From contig WELA01001939.1 of NCBI GenBank assembly GCA_009602735.1, forward strand, positions 569,835 through 592,626: a stretch of DNA of 22,792 nt, read 5' to 3'. Of the stretch, positions 1 to 9,110 are shown piece after piece. The position numbers and the translations under genes were made by a program. Each line of letters opens with the position of its first letter. The first letter of the stretch is position 1. This DNA is from Mesotaenium endlicherianum. Taxonomy: Eukaryota > Streptophyta > Zygnematophyceae > Zygnematales > Mesotaeniaceae. The notes below the pieces were generated by a model. It made no database searches. It was not told the DNA's origin and saw only the letters and a list, made by a program, of their open reading frames with translations.

Positions 1-62
1 CCCCCGGCCCCCCGCCCCCGCGTCCCTGCTCATGCGAATACGGGCGCGCCTGCTTGCTGCAG

Positions 63-206
63 AACACGCGGGGCCCCAATCGCACGGACACGATGGTTGC
101 AAGGAGGTCTATTGGGCTGCTGGTGGAGAAGCTCTACGCAGCGCTGCGCAGCGCCATGAAGGCGGAGCTCCTCGCCCTCGTGCACGCGTGCCTGCAGGTG
201 CGTTTG

Positions 207-260
<54 letters not shown>

Positions 261-3069
261 GGTGAGAGTGTCACCCATATCCCTCCTCCTATCTTTCGTC
301 TGCTCCTCCCTCTAGGTGTGCACTAATGCATGCATGCCTGCAGGTGCGCGTGCGTGTGTGTATACGGTCTCCAGCTGCCCCCCTCCCTCCCCGGTCTTTC
401 CTCGGCTGTTTCTGTGTGCGTGCGTGCCTCTCTTTTCCTCTCTCTTCCTTCCTCCCTGCCCCACTTCTCCCTTCCCTCCCTTCCATCCCCCTCTCCTCTT
501 TCTCGGCATATTCTCTCAGTTGCAGCAACAAGTGAGGGTGGCAGCCTGCCTGTCTGCGGACCCAGACAATGAGTGGGTGCCACTGGGCAGCGAGCATCCC
601 CTCGAGGCGACGAGTGGTCAAAGTGCTGTTCAAACGTGAGAGTGAGGGAGAGAGGGCGCCAGTGCATGAACGTACACTTTTCTCTCTATCAAGCAGCAAT
701 GCACCTGGATCGTGCCAACTATTGTCCTGCGCACACGTGCGCGTGTGAGTTTGAATTCGCTCGTCAGTGACTGCAGGCCTTGCATGCTTACAGTAGGCCT
801 CTCGCAGGTGGCGCCCCGGCAGATGCTGACATCCTTGCCCTTGCTTTCTGATTGGTGTATCACTTTTTGCCCATCTGTCGCAAGGTCCTCAATGGCAGGG
901 TGTCAGATTACCTCACCTCAGGCCCTCCGCCATGACCTATGATTTCTCAAGAGCTGTCTGGTACAGGACACAACGTTGACTCGCCATCAGCTGACGATGG
1001 CGGCGCATCTCATTGTACTGAGACGAACACGGCAGTGAGCAGAGTAGTGTAGTGATGCAGGAGCGGCGCTAGCGGTGCCCGCACCAGGCTGGAGACTTGG
1101 GGGCTGACAGGTGTTGTCGTTGATTGCTTGCTTGCTGGGTGGCGGGGGTGGGGATGCAGCCGTCCAAGGCGGGCGATGGAGCCCCAAAGGCAGGGGAGCA
1201 GCCAGATGGGGATGCGATCAAGCACCAGGCCGGCGTGTTCTGGAATGACGTGCTGGCGTCACTGCGGCAATGCCTGGAAACAATGCGCGCCCACTTTGTG
1301 CCGGCCTACGTGGCGCACGAGCTCCTCCAGCAGCTCCTCTCCTTCCTCGACGGCAAGATCCTCAATTGGTACGCCCGCCCGCCCGCCCGCCCGCCTCCCC
1401 GCCTGCCTGGCGCCTGTTGCTTCTGCACCCTGCATGCCTGCCTGCTTCCAGCACCCTTTGCCCCAGTCAGCCTCAGAGAGGTTCTGACTCTCGTCGTCCC
1501 CCGTGCATCTCTCTGTGTGTGTGTGTGTGTGTGTCTCTCTCTCTCTTCTCTCTCTCTCTCTCTCTTTCTCTCTCCCCGCTGCAGCTTCATGGCACACAGC
1601 GTGTGGTGCCCCAGCAGCCTGAGCAACGGGGAGACCATGGAGGCGGGGCTGGCGCTGCTAGACGACTGGCTGGCCAAGGTGGATTCGTGGGCGGCCGCCG
1701 CGCACGCCAGCAGCGCCCCCCTCCAGCCCAACCTGAGCGACAGCCTGCGCTTTATCCGCCAGGCCTTCATGCTGCTGGTGAGGCGTTGTAGCCGCAGCCA
1801 CGCCCGCTCGCATGCACGGGGCACCCTCCTCCGCACGCAGCAAGCATGTGCACGCGCACCATCATGTGCAGACGAGCGTGCACGCACGCACGCACAACTC
1901 TAATCCCTCGCTTGCTCACTTGCTGTGTGCGTGTGTGCCTGCTCGTGTGCGCGTGTGTGTGCGCGCTCACGCGCCCGAGCGCGCGTGATTTGATATGACG
2001 ATGTTGTATTCTTGTAACGTAGTCAGCTGTTAAAGCACGGGCTTATTACACACAAGCTCGCTGCCTGACTGACGGCCGCTGCTGCTGCTGCTCCTGCCGC
2101 TGCTGCTGCTCCTGATGCTGCTGCTGATACTTGTGACGTGCGTGTGGGAGCAGACGGTGGCGCGCAAGCCGGAGAAGACGCTGGAGCAGATTGAGGAGCT
2201 GTGCCCGGACCTGAGCGCCGCCCAGCTGGCGCACCTCTGCACGTGGTACGAGGACGACCGGGGGGGCGTGACAGGTGTCAGCCCGGCGGTCATCGTGCAG
2301 CTGTGGGACAAGATGAACGAGGAGAGCCCCTTCCTTGTCAAGGAGGACAAGAGGTGCGTGCCTTTGTGTATGTGCGCACGAGCGCGCGCGCGTGTGTGTG
2401 TGTGCGCGTGTGTGCGTGTGTGTGCTCGCGCATGTACGCATGGATGCTCACGTGTGTGTGTGTGTGTGTGTGCGTGTGTGCGTGTGTGTAGCTTGACCTT
2501 GCCTCCTGTTTTTAATCTAGTCATGAAAGAAATCTGAGTCCTGCAGAGCTGCGGCGCCACCACCAGCTTCTATGTATGTATATGTCTGTATATTACATAC
2601 ATGTATATACACATGTGTATATATATACATAGACGTACAAATATGTCTGCATACTTTCGTATGCATCTTTGAGTTTCTGTGATGACATACTGATATTTGT
2701 GCTGTGTGCAGACTAATTTATACATGCTTACATGTATTTGTTTGATCCATATTTGAGGTTACTTTTATGCTTTAGATGTTCGTTACGTTCTGCTCAAGGA
2801 AACCGTCTTCCTCTCCTCGTCGTCCTCGCACAAAGGCGGCTGCAGCTGACACATGTCGCCGTGTCTGTGTCTGTGTGTGTGGCCATTTGTCTGGGTGCTG
2901 CAGCATTCCCTTCACGGCCGATGATGTGGCGAGGTCAATGAAGGAGTTTGACCTGGAGAGCATTGAACCCCCAGCTGAGCTGGCAAACGACAAGGCCTTC
3001 TACTTCCTCCTCCCCATGGCTCTGTCTGACAGGGTACCTTCCGCTGCCAGCCGCAGGATCACCATGTAG
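63..3069 (+). CDS. class XI-like myosin, C-terminal dilute (DIL) domain; 5' end outside window
   Basis: Proposed exons are 63-197 (its start is uncertain; the frame is open to base 1), 1160-1368, 1585-1777, 2154-2353 and 2904-3069. All have GT-AG borders and matching phases, and the stop is TAG 3067-3069. They join to about 300 residues. Exon 1 carries a LVEKLYAALRSAMKAE helix, which fits the stretch of plant myosin XI that precedes the dilute domain. Exon 2 has FWNDVLASLRQCLETM. Exon 3 has SLSNGETMEAGL and LRFIRQAFMLL. Exon 4 has RKPEKTLEQIEELCPDLS, then LCTWYEDDRGG and VSPAVIVQLW. Exon 5 has SIPFTADDVARSMKEFD and ends with DLESIEP and FYFLLP before a short tail. This order is that of the globular cargo-binding tail of plant myosin XI, which drives organelle movement on actin. 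Motor, IQ and coiled-coil parts lie upstream of the window. A generic class V/XI myosin is the only serious alternative. Confidence 0.88.
209..256 (+). repeat. (TG)24 microsatellite in myosin intron 1
   Basis: An uninterrupted TG dinucleotide run begins 11 bases after the splice donor that follows exon 63-197. Spurious open frames made of Cys-Val or His-Thr cross it and are not genes. The rest of this 962-bp intron (to 1159) holds pyrimidine-rich tracts around 370-520 and nothing else recognisable. Confidence 0.95.
1514..1575 (+). repeat. TG/TC microsatellite in myosin intron 2
   Basis: A TG run passes into a long TC run that ends just before the acceptor CTGCAG at 1579-1584, so the repeat forms the polypyrimidine tract of the intron. 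The intron (1369-1584) is 216 bp, a multiple of three, and has no stop in the reading frame. Confidence 0.9.
2077..2128 (+). repeat. CTG/GCT trinucleotide tract in myosin intron 3
   Basis: Imperfect CTG repeats with CTC and ATG interruptions lie 25 bases upstream of exon 4 (2154). The frame is open from the tract into the exon, so a shifted acceptor would add Leu-rich codons. I treat it as intronic because the phase-0 acceptor at 2151-2153 restores the family alignment exactly. Confidence 0.8.
2386..2490 (+). repeat. TG/CG-rich alternating purine-pyrimidine tract in myosin intron 4
   Basis: The 550-bp intron (2354-2903) opens with GTGCGT and then has mixed CG and TG dinucleotides to about 2490. 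A second block at 2573-2640 is alternating TATG/TATA. Both are low complexity; no coding signal is seen until exon 5. Confidence 0.85.
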
Positions 3070-3981
3070 AAGGCCTTAGCCATGGATATAAGGTTGCCAG
3101 CAAGGAGCTGGTGAGAGATGGGAGAGACTAAAATATTCCGGGGAAGGACTAGGAGGTGCATTAGGATGTGAGACTTGTCCCTTTGTGCTTTCATTGAGAG
3201 CAAGAGAAAAGGTTCAGAGAGAGGGAGAGAGAGACGCGTGCCCAAGGAGGTGTGTGTTATAAGTCGTGGGGAAGTTGGGTTTTCCAGGAGAAGAGGAAGA
3301 AGAGAATGGTGCCGTCATGCGCTTTGTGTGGCTGGGGGAGCGGCAATGAGAGCTAGGTGCAATTGGAGGGCCCAATCAAAGGAGGGCCCGCTGCTCTCAG
3401 GATGGGGGAATGGAGGGATGGGCTGGCGAAGTGTAATGTACATCGTGTCAGGCGCTGCAAAGTTCTTGAGAACCTGTGAGACGCGTTTCATCTTGTGCTT
3501 CAAGAATGGAATTGGGGTCAAAAGTGGGTGCAGAAAAGCAATTTTGGGATTGGACGAGAGAAGTGGGCTTGTTGTATCGTTTCTCTTGTTCATTGAATAT
3601 GTGCTTATCCAGTACCAGCAAGGGAGAATACTTTCCTTGCAGGGGATCCCAAGGAAGGAGGGCCGGGGACTGCCGCAAAAGGGTAGAGGGAGTGGGGGAT
3701 AGTGAGAAGTGATGGGAGTGAATGGAGGCCAGTGAGGGACGGCAGGGAGGCGGGGCGATGGCGAGAGAAAGTTGGCGAGAGAAGGTAGTAGTGTACATAG
3801 TTGTTGCTCTGCTGGTTTTACGCTTAGCAAGCACGTGTCCCTAAAAGTGAGAAGTGAGCCAAACAGCACCAGAATTCTTAGTTTTGTCACATACGTCATA
3901 AGTTATGGTGAACTCCAACAGGGACACAAATAAGAGGGACTGGTTCTGGCCTATTCTGGCACAAGATTTGAACCACCGCGG
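3070..3981. other. convergent intergenic / 3' UTR stretch
   Basis: The myosin (plus) and the unrecognised gene ending at 3982 (minus) converge here. Open frames exist on both strands (3175-3702 plus, 3315-3899 minus). They have no recognisable motif, lie in purine-biased sequence and mirror each other, so I do not call them. Presumably this holds both 3' UTRs. Confidence 0.5.
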
Positions 3982-5153
3982 CTAGCGGGGCGGCGGCAAG
4001 CTAGGAAAGAGCCAAGGCCGGTATCTGAAGAAGAGTGAGTTGTATAAGGGGCACCTCACTCTCGTTAGGGTAGCCGAGAACCTGTTAGTGTGGTATTTAG
4101 TTTATTTAAGACAATTGTTTCACTCCAGATTCTTTTACCTCACATTATGTTCTCTCCTTGTGTGTGGTATGATGCATGTGTGCGTCGTATCATGTGTTCC
4201 CGTCCTTCAACAAGAGTGCCTTCCTTTGAAAAAGCTCACTCAATTGCTTTGTCAACAGCCATTTGTCCATTCGAGTTCATATGTAAATAGCCTACAAGTG
4301 ATGAGAAATGTATCTGCTAATGCCAGCTGCCGCATGACAATTATCTCGAAAACTAGTGCACATGCACTGGAGGCAACAATAGCCGCTGTATCTTCTGTAC
4401 CTGTGACTTTTACAGGCAGGAAGTAACCTCCCAAATAACAAAAACAAACACTAAACATGCAGTGGAGCGAGAAAATGCTCAAGCGCCAGCGATTGGTCCA
4501 CTTGGTCAGATTGTCAAGGTCTGCATGAGCAGTTTCGATTGCCTCCTGCCGCTGTCCCTGCCAAACGTGGCTAGCATGTATTGAGGAAGAAATATAGTCA
4601 TTTGGTAGCAAAAATATACAAGCACACTCATAGATCCTATATACACACATTGCTGGCGAGAACTTTCTTGTGCCTGAAACTCTTGCAACTACCATACCAT
4701 GTCCCCTTTGGACGTATCGAGCCCCAGCAGATGACCTTCGAATGCGATTAGACCCAGCTTCCAAATTTGCTGAATCAAAGCAGGAGGAATGCCCGTGGAA
4801 ACAAGGCCACCCAGTTCAAGGAGAAGGCGAGCAAGCTCCGAATCATCGACGACCATAAATTTATTCACAGAGATCTTGCTTCTCCACTCCGCACTCTCTG
4901 CCTTTCATTATGATGCAAGGGTGCCACATAGTGTCACTAAAAGGTCTCGCTCGGCCGGAGCTCATCAAGGAGCAGCTTCGAGAGGCTTACATGGAAAATA
5001 CACGCAGCGTTCTCTTCAACACAGTAACTAAAGACCTGGTATCACTAACAACATGGCATCTGGCACCTGAGTACCAGGAACTAAACTCATGTTAACTCTA
5101 CATGGCAGAGGAGCAGTCAGTTCCTGGAGGCCCGGCCTGGGCAGCACAAGCAT
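3982..5153 (-). CDS. unrecognised small multi-exon gene, directly downstream of the PRAT gene
   Basis: Proposed exons on the minus strand are 5153-5067 (ATG 5153-5151), optionally 5035-4991, then 4901-4698, 4557-4428 (or to 4452), 4291-4240 and 4024-3982 (stop TAG 3984-3982). Borders are GT-AG. All phases close, giving about 171 or 186 residues. The central exon is the most convincing: it reads NKFMVVDDSELARLLLELGG, then STGIPPALIQQIW, then LLGLDTSKGDM. The next exon has AIETAHADLDNLTKWTNRW, and the end has NGQMAVDKAIE joined to EYRPWLFPSLPPPR. I do not recognise the family; it appears to be a soluble helical protein. The weakest parts are the first exon, the optional 45-bp exon and the 3' end of exon 4557-4428, which is Cys/Phe-rich. 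The plus strand of 4789-5095 is also partly open, so the strand is inferred from phase closure and acceptor quality. Confidence 0.45.
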
Positions 5154-5156
5154 CGC

Positions 5157-7780
5157 TTATCGATCAGCAGGCTGCAGAAGCTCGCCAGCTGTCATAAGGG
5201 CCGCCCCGACCACGACATGCGTCAACGTGATGGACAACTTCCGACTGGGCACCGAGAGGAGTGCCCCAGCAGCTCCCCCCGCAACACATGCATTCACCTG
5301 CCATTCAACATCCGTTCAGTTCCTTCTGAGAAAGTGTCAGTTGCCAGCTGATAAAAGGGACTCATTTTGTGATCAAGGGATGACAGGTGAGGATCAGTTT
5401 CTGACAAATGACTGGCTTTCCTCTGCGGCTCACAAGCTGCATAAATTACCAAGTTTTTGCGGTCTGTGCTTAAGCTCGTCACTTTCAGGTTAGGCGATGT
5501 AGGTGTGCTTCTTGCGTGGGTCACAAATGCTTGCATATCTCCACAGGTGCACCTTGGCATGACTAGCCGCCACACTCTAAAACATATATATTTATAAGTA
5601 GTTCGAGTGCCAGTGCTGAGAAGTTGCTGGCAGCAGTTACAATCCGAGTGAGAAAAAAAGCCGCCCCCTTGGGCCAGCTGCGATTGCTACACTTCAGTAG
5701 CAGCACCAGCCGCAGCAGCAGGAATAGGAACAAGAAAGTAGAGCTGCAGTCATGACGCAAGAAGAAGCAGAGCAGGCTGCAGTGATTTCACCCACCCAAA
5801 GCATGACTTAGGAGACGCTATGTGCGTGGTGACACTGGCCGTGTGTGACAAGACAGAGATGATTCGACGCACTGCTGCAAAACTAGGAAGGTTATAAACT
5901 ATGAGAGGACTAAAGAGGAACGAATCTTACCCAGTCTCGCCTCTGCCGAAAGTTTTCGGACGCACACCTCAGGCCATAGAAGGTGCCCACGGCGCAGCCT
6001 GACAAGCAACAGGCCAGGGCCATTAGTCAATACTTCAGGGCCCATTGACAATAGGCCAGGGCCACTCGACATTACCCCAGGGCCTGATTCAGGTACCCAG
6101 AGTCCATATCATATACGAATGAAGTGAAGCTCTTGCCCAAGCCCTACTTTCTTCAGCTAAATCTCTTTGCCTCAAACGTCTATCGACATCTTTTCAAAGG
6201 GTTTCCCTTACAGTCATGGTTAGTCATATAGACACCCTCCGTGTGACGGGACATGTGGAGGAAGAAGACTTGGCTATTTTAAGGAGGATCAAACAATGAA
6301 GGGGCCACCTTGATGCAGCTCATGGCAGGGCACAGGAGTAACTTACCAAAGGTCAAGCCATTCTTAGCCATCGCCTTCATCTGCTTCCAGCAACAACTAG
6401 GTTGTGTGAGAAAGAAGAACCTGCAATACTTGGCTGCAATACTTTCTGGCATGTGCTCACAAAATATGGGGACAAACACTCGGCAGAGGCAAAGAAGATT
6501 ACACTTTCTGCCCGAAGAAGTCGCAAATATTTGTCACCAAGCATACGGGTATGAAGACACAGCTGTGTGGACAATGCATGCGCCTACGTTCTCCTCTACC
6601 CTCTGCACAATGCTCGTACAATGCTCTCAATGTCTGTCATTCCGCTGTCTCTCAAGGGAAGGCCAAATGGCGATGCCAAAGTGGCTCAGAGAAGGGCCAT
6701 GTCATGGGCTTACAACATAGGCTGCCTTTCCTCCTGCGCCCTCACCTCCTTCTGTTCCATGGCACCCCCAGAAGACGAATTCAGGTGTCTGATTGATTCT
6801 CACCAAGTTTCGGAAGGAACGCCTATGGACCTACCTCCACTTTGCAGCATAGAGCTTTCAGGCATGCTCTTTAAGAGCCATCACACGAGCCTCTTATTGA
6901 CTCTAACCCCGTGCTGATGCTCATAACCTGCCGAGTGTTAAGTTGATAGCTACTGTTGTTCTGCTTGGCATTTCCTACTCTCAAGTGCTTTATCCTCGCG
7001 CTCTTTATACCATACATGATCACGGCACGCAACCTGAGCATGCAGACCTTGAGATTGTATTGAGGAACACTATTAAACAACCAGTTCATTCTGCAGCTAG
7101 CATTGATGATTGCACTTGGTGAGTACGTTGCCCAGAAGGGTCAATGAACAATCTTTAAGGTACACCAATCTCAGACAAGAGCCAGGGCAGAACACATAAA
7201 TTGAGTAAGCAAGAAAGTACTCAACAAACTTATTGGTGAAAAAGGTTCTTAACTGTTCACTTTACCATGAGGGTGTGCATACAATATGCCCCAACAGCAT
7301 TTTTTGAGAAAGTTGGGTTGTTAATTTTGAAGTCAGGTGGTACAAAAGTTGAAGCTCACTTAGTTTTGCAGCTTCATAGGAGCCCATGAACAAACCCCAC
7401 CCCAAGCCAGCCTGCACCGACAGATGGACACATCTGCAATGCAAGTGAGGTTTTTAGAGAAACATGCCATTTCAGAGACATAAGGCCTCCATGGCGTTCG
7501 TGCCCCAGTGGCTGTCTTCAGCCCACGTGATTAAACTCTACTCTCTTAGAACGACTTGCTGCTGGCCTTGGCAGCTAAGAAGTGTGCACACAAACTGGCC
7601 TGCACAAATATGTTAACAAGGCAGCACTTCATTCTGCTCTAAGACGGCCCAAGGCTCGTGAAGGAAGACTACACGGCAATTAAAGGGGTTGCTTACCCAG
7701 CTGGACTTGACGAAGCCGCTTACAGCATGCGAGACACATGGCGGACCAGGCTCAAATGCAGGCCTTCCTCTGTTCTGCAT
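5157..7780 (-). CDS. Tim17/Tim22/Tim23 (PRAT) family protein, B14.7/OEP16-like
   Basis: No long open frame marks this gene; it appears only after splicing. Minus-strand exons are 7780-7697, 7411-7360, 6834-6804 (least certain; 6822-6804 also fits), 6396-6347, 5998-5931 and 5297-5157, with stop TAA 5159-5157. All phases close to 141 residues. Exon 2 is a glycine-rich membrane helix (AGLGWGLFMGSYEAAKL). Then come KQMKAMAKNGLTFG, GTFYGLRCASENFRQRRDW and VNACVAGGAAGALLS. The PRAT signature is met by F79, R90, D94, A101, G102 and G106 at the required spacing; only the first position (V76 in place of Gly/Ala) departs. Length and the GLTF/NFRxxRD motifs best fit the plant B14.7 (NDUFA11-type) complex I subunit. 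An OEP16-type envelope channel is the alternative. Four membrane helices are expected, in the mitochondrial inner membrane or plastid envelope. Confidence 0.8.
6015..6098. repeat. four tandem 21-bp units in a PRAT intron
   Basis: The core CAGGGCC starts at 6015, 6036, 6057 and 6078, exactly 21 bp apart, and the rest of each unit is partly conserved (an ATT/GAC/TA pattern). The array lies in the intron 5999-6346. It begins 17 bp from the acceptor of exon 5998-5931, where the branch point and pyrimidine tract would be expected. Confidence 0.85.
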
Positions 7781-9110
7781 AACTGTGGTTTCTCTGTCGT
7801 GATTGACAGATGATGGTGTACAAGAAATAAGGGGCCGGTTACAACAGCTCCTACGTCATGGACATTCTAACGACCTGTGTTTCCAGCATAAATGTACACT
7901 TTTGGCTACAATCATGCACCTTCAGAGCACCTTCAGGAAGTACTTTTAAGTTTCCTCCATGATTAAATACTCTAGCTATAGCCTACCAGCATTTGTATGG
8001 ACTCCTTGCCCTCAGTCCTCGTTTATAGTTGATACTCATATTTAATACTCATGGGCTTGCTGACACTCAGAACTGAAGATATCGCCTTAGTCTTCCTACA
8101 GTGTTAATCCCTTAAATAAAATCGATTTACGAGTAAACCTGAATTTGATATCAGCGATCTAGTAAATGGAGTCAAGTATTAGAAGACTGTCTATAGGTGA
8201 GTTGGCTTACAGCACGAGGACTACACCCCATCAAGCACGCTTTCTTCGCTGCTGGGCCATATCAATTGTGTCAGTTATTCTGATGTGTATCGGTGATTTC
8301 TTGGATGACGACCAGGGCCCCTAAGTGATGTTCACATAACACAATCAATAGTTGGTCATCGGTCATTCACTTATTTCCCGAAAGGAAGTCTACCTGCACT
8401 GAAAGCTGATGTTCTTAATTAAGTACAAAGTCATTAGTGTCAATTTTGTAACTGATTTAAAATAACCACTTCACTAAATGGGGAACGGAAGCTCACAGCG
8501 GTAGGAAAACTAAGGTATTAATAGAAGCGTTGCAGTGGCCAAAGTATATCAGGACGCTGTACCTGAAGCCTTCACCCTATCGAGTGGTACTAGCATATTT
8601 ATTGCCATATGCGCCTGAGTTTGCTATAATATTCATACGGGGACAGAAGTTCCAGCTGATTACTTTCTGTCTTGTACCCTTTATGGATCAGCAGAGGTCT
8701 CTTTCACTTATAGAGAGTAACTCCCGTATTGTGTCGATGAGCTTATTCGTAATAGTGGGTTTCCTGCTTACATATTATGTGCAGTTGCTGTGTAAATGAC
8801 GTTTTATAACTTCTTGTTACAATAATGTTTGACAGCCTCTACTTTATTTCGAGCTGCAGAGTGCATAGGCGTCTAAATATTCCTGCTCTTTAGAGCAATA
8901 TGGTCTTTCTGTGCACGACACCATAACCACTAAAGGGAGATGTCCAATAGTGGCCAAGCCAGTCACAGAATGGGTGTTGTTTTGGGTTAATTTTCACTGA
9001 AAAAGTTTCAGAAAGTGCCTATGGTGGTGGCAGCAATTTTATGAGAAGGTCTGACTAGAATTTTAATGCAGCTTTCTCGTCAGAGGTTATGATGGTTATG
9101 ATTCTGCTTC
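7781..9110. other. AT-richer stretch without a supported gene
   Basis: This is presumably the 5' flank of the PRAT gene and the 3' flank of the next candidate gene. A plus-strand frame is open from about 8462 to 8799 (it includes LYLKPSPYRVVLAYLLPYAP), but no start, splice or family evidence supports it. A weak minus-strand splice candidate ends at 8210. Nothing else is recognised. Confidence 0.4.

Noticed and set aside
30-278. Open frames rich in His-Thr or Cys-Val over TG/CA tracts, here and at 2030-2563 and 21598-22309
   Set aside because: They are translations of dinucleotide repeats. The real exons next to them use other borders defined by splice sites and family alignment.
4252-4764. 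Minus frame with ADLDNLTKWTNRWRLS, first read as a LINE reverse-transcriptase remnant
   Set aside because: No catalytic Asp-Asp motif is present. The same segment fits as an exon of the unrecognised gene, with matching phase on both sides.
4789-5095. Plus-strand frames, including ARPELIKEQLREAYMENT
   Set aside because: They lack a consistent chain of splice sites and mirror minus-strand exons with better phase closure; not fully excluded.
8462-8799. Plus open frame of about 112 codons
   Set aside because: No start context, splice partners or recognisable motif; could be chance in AT-rich sequence.
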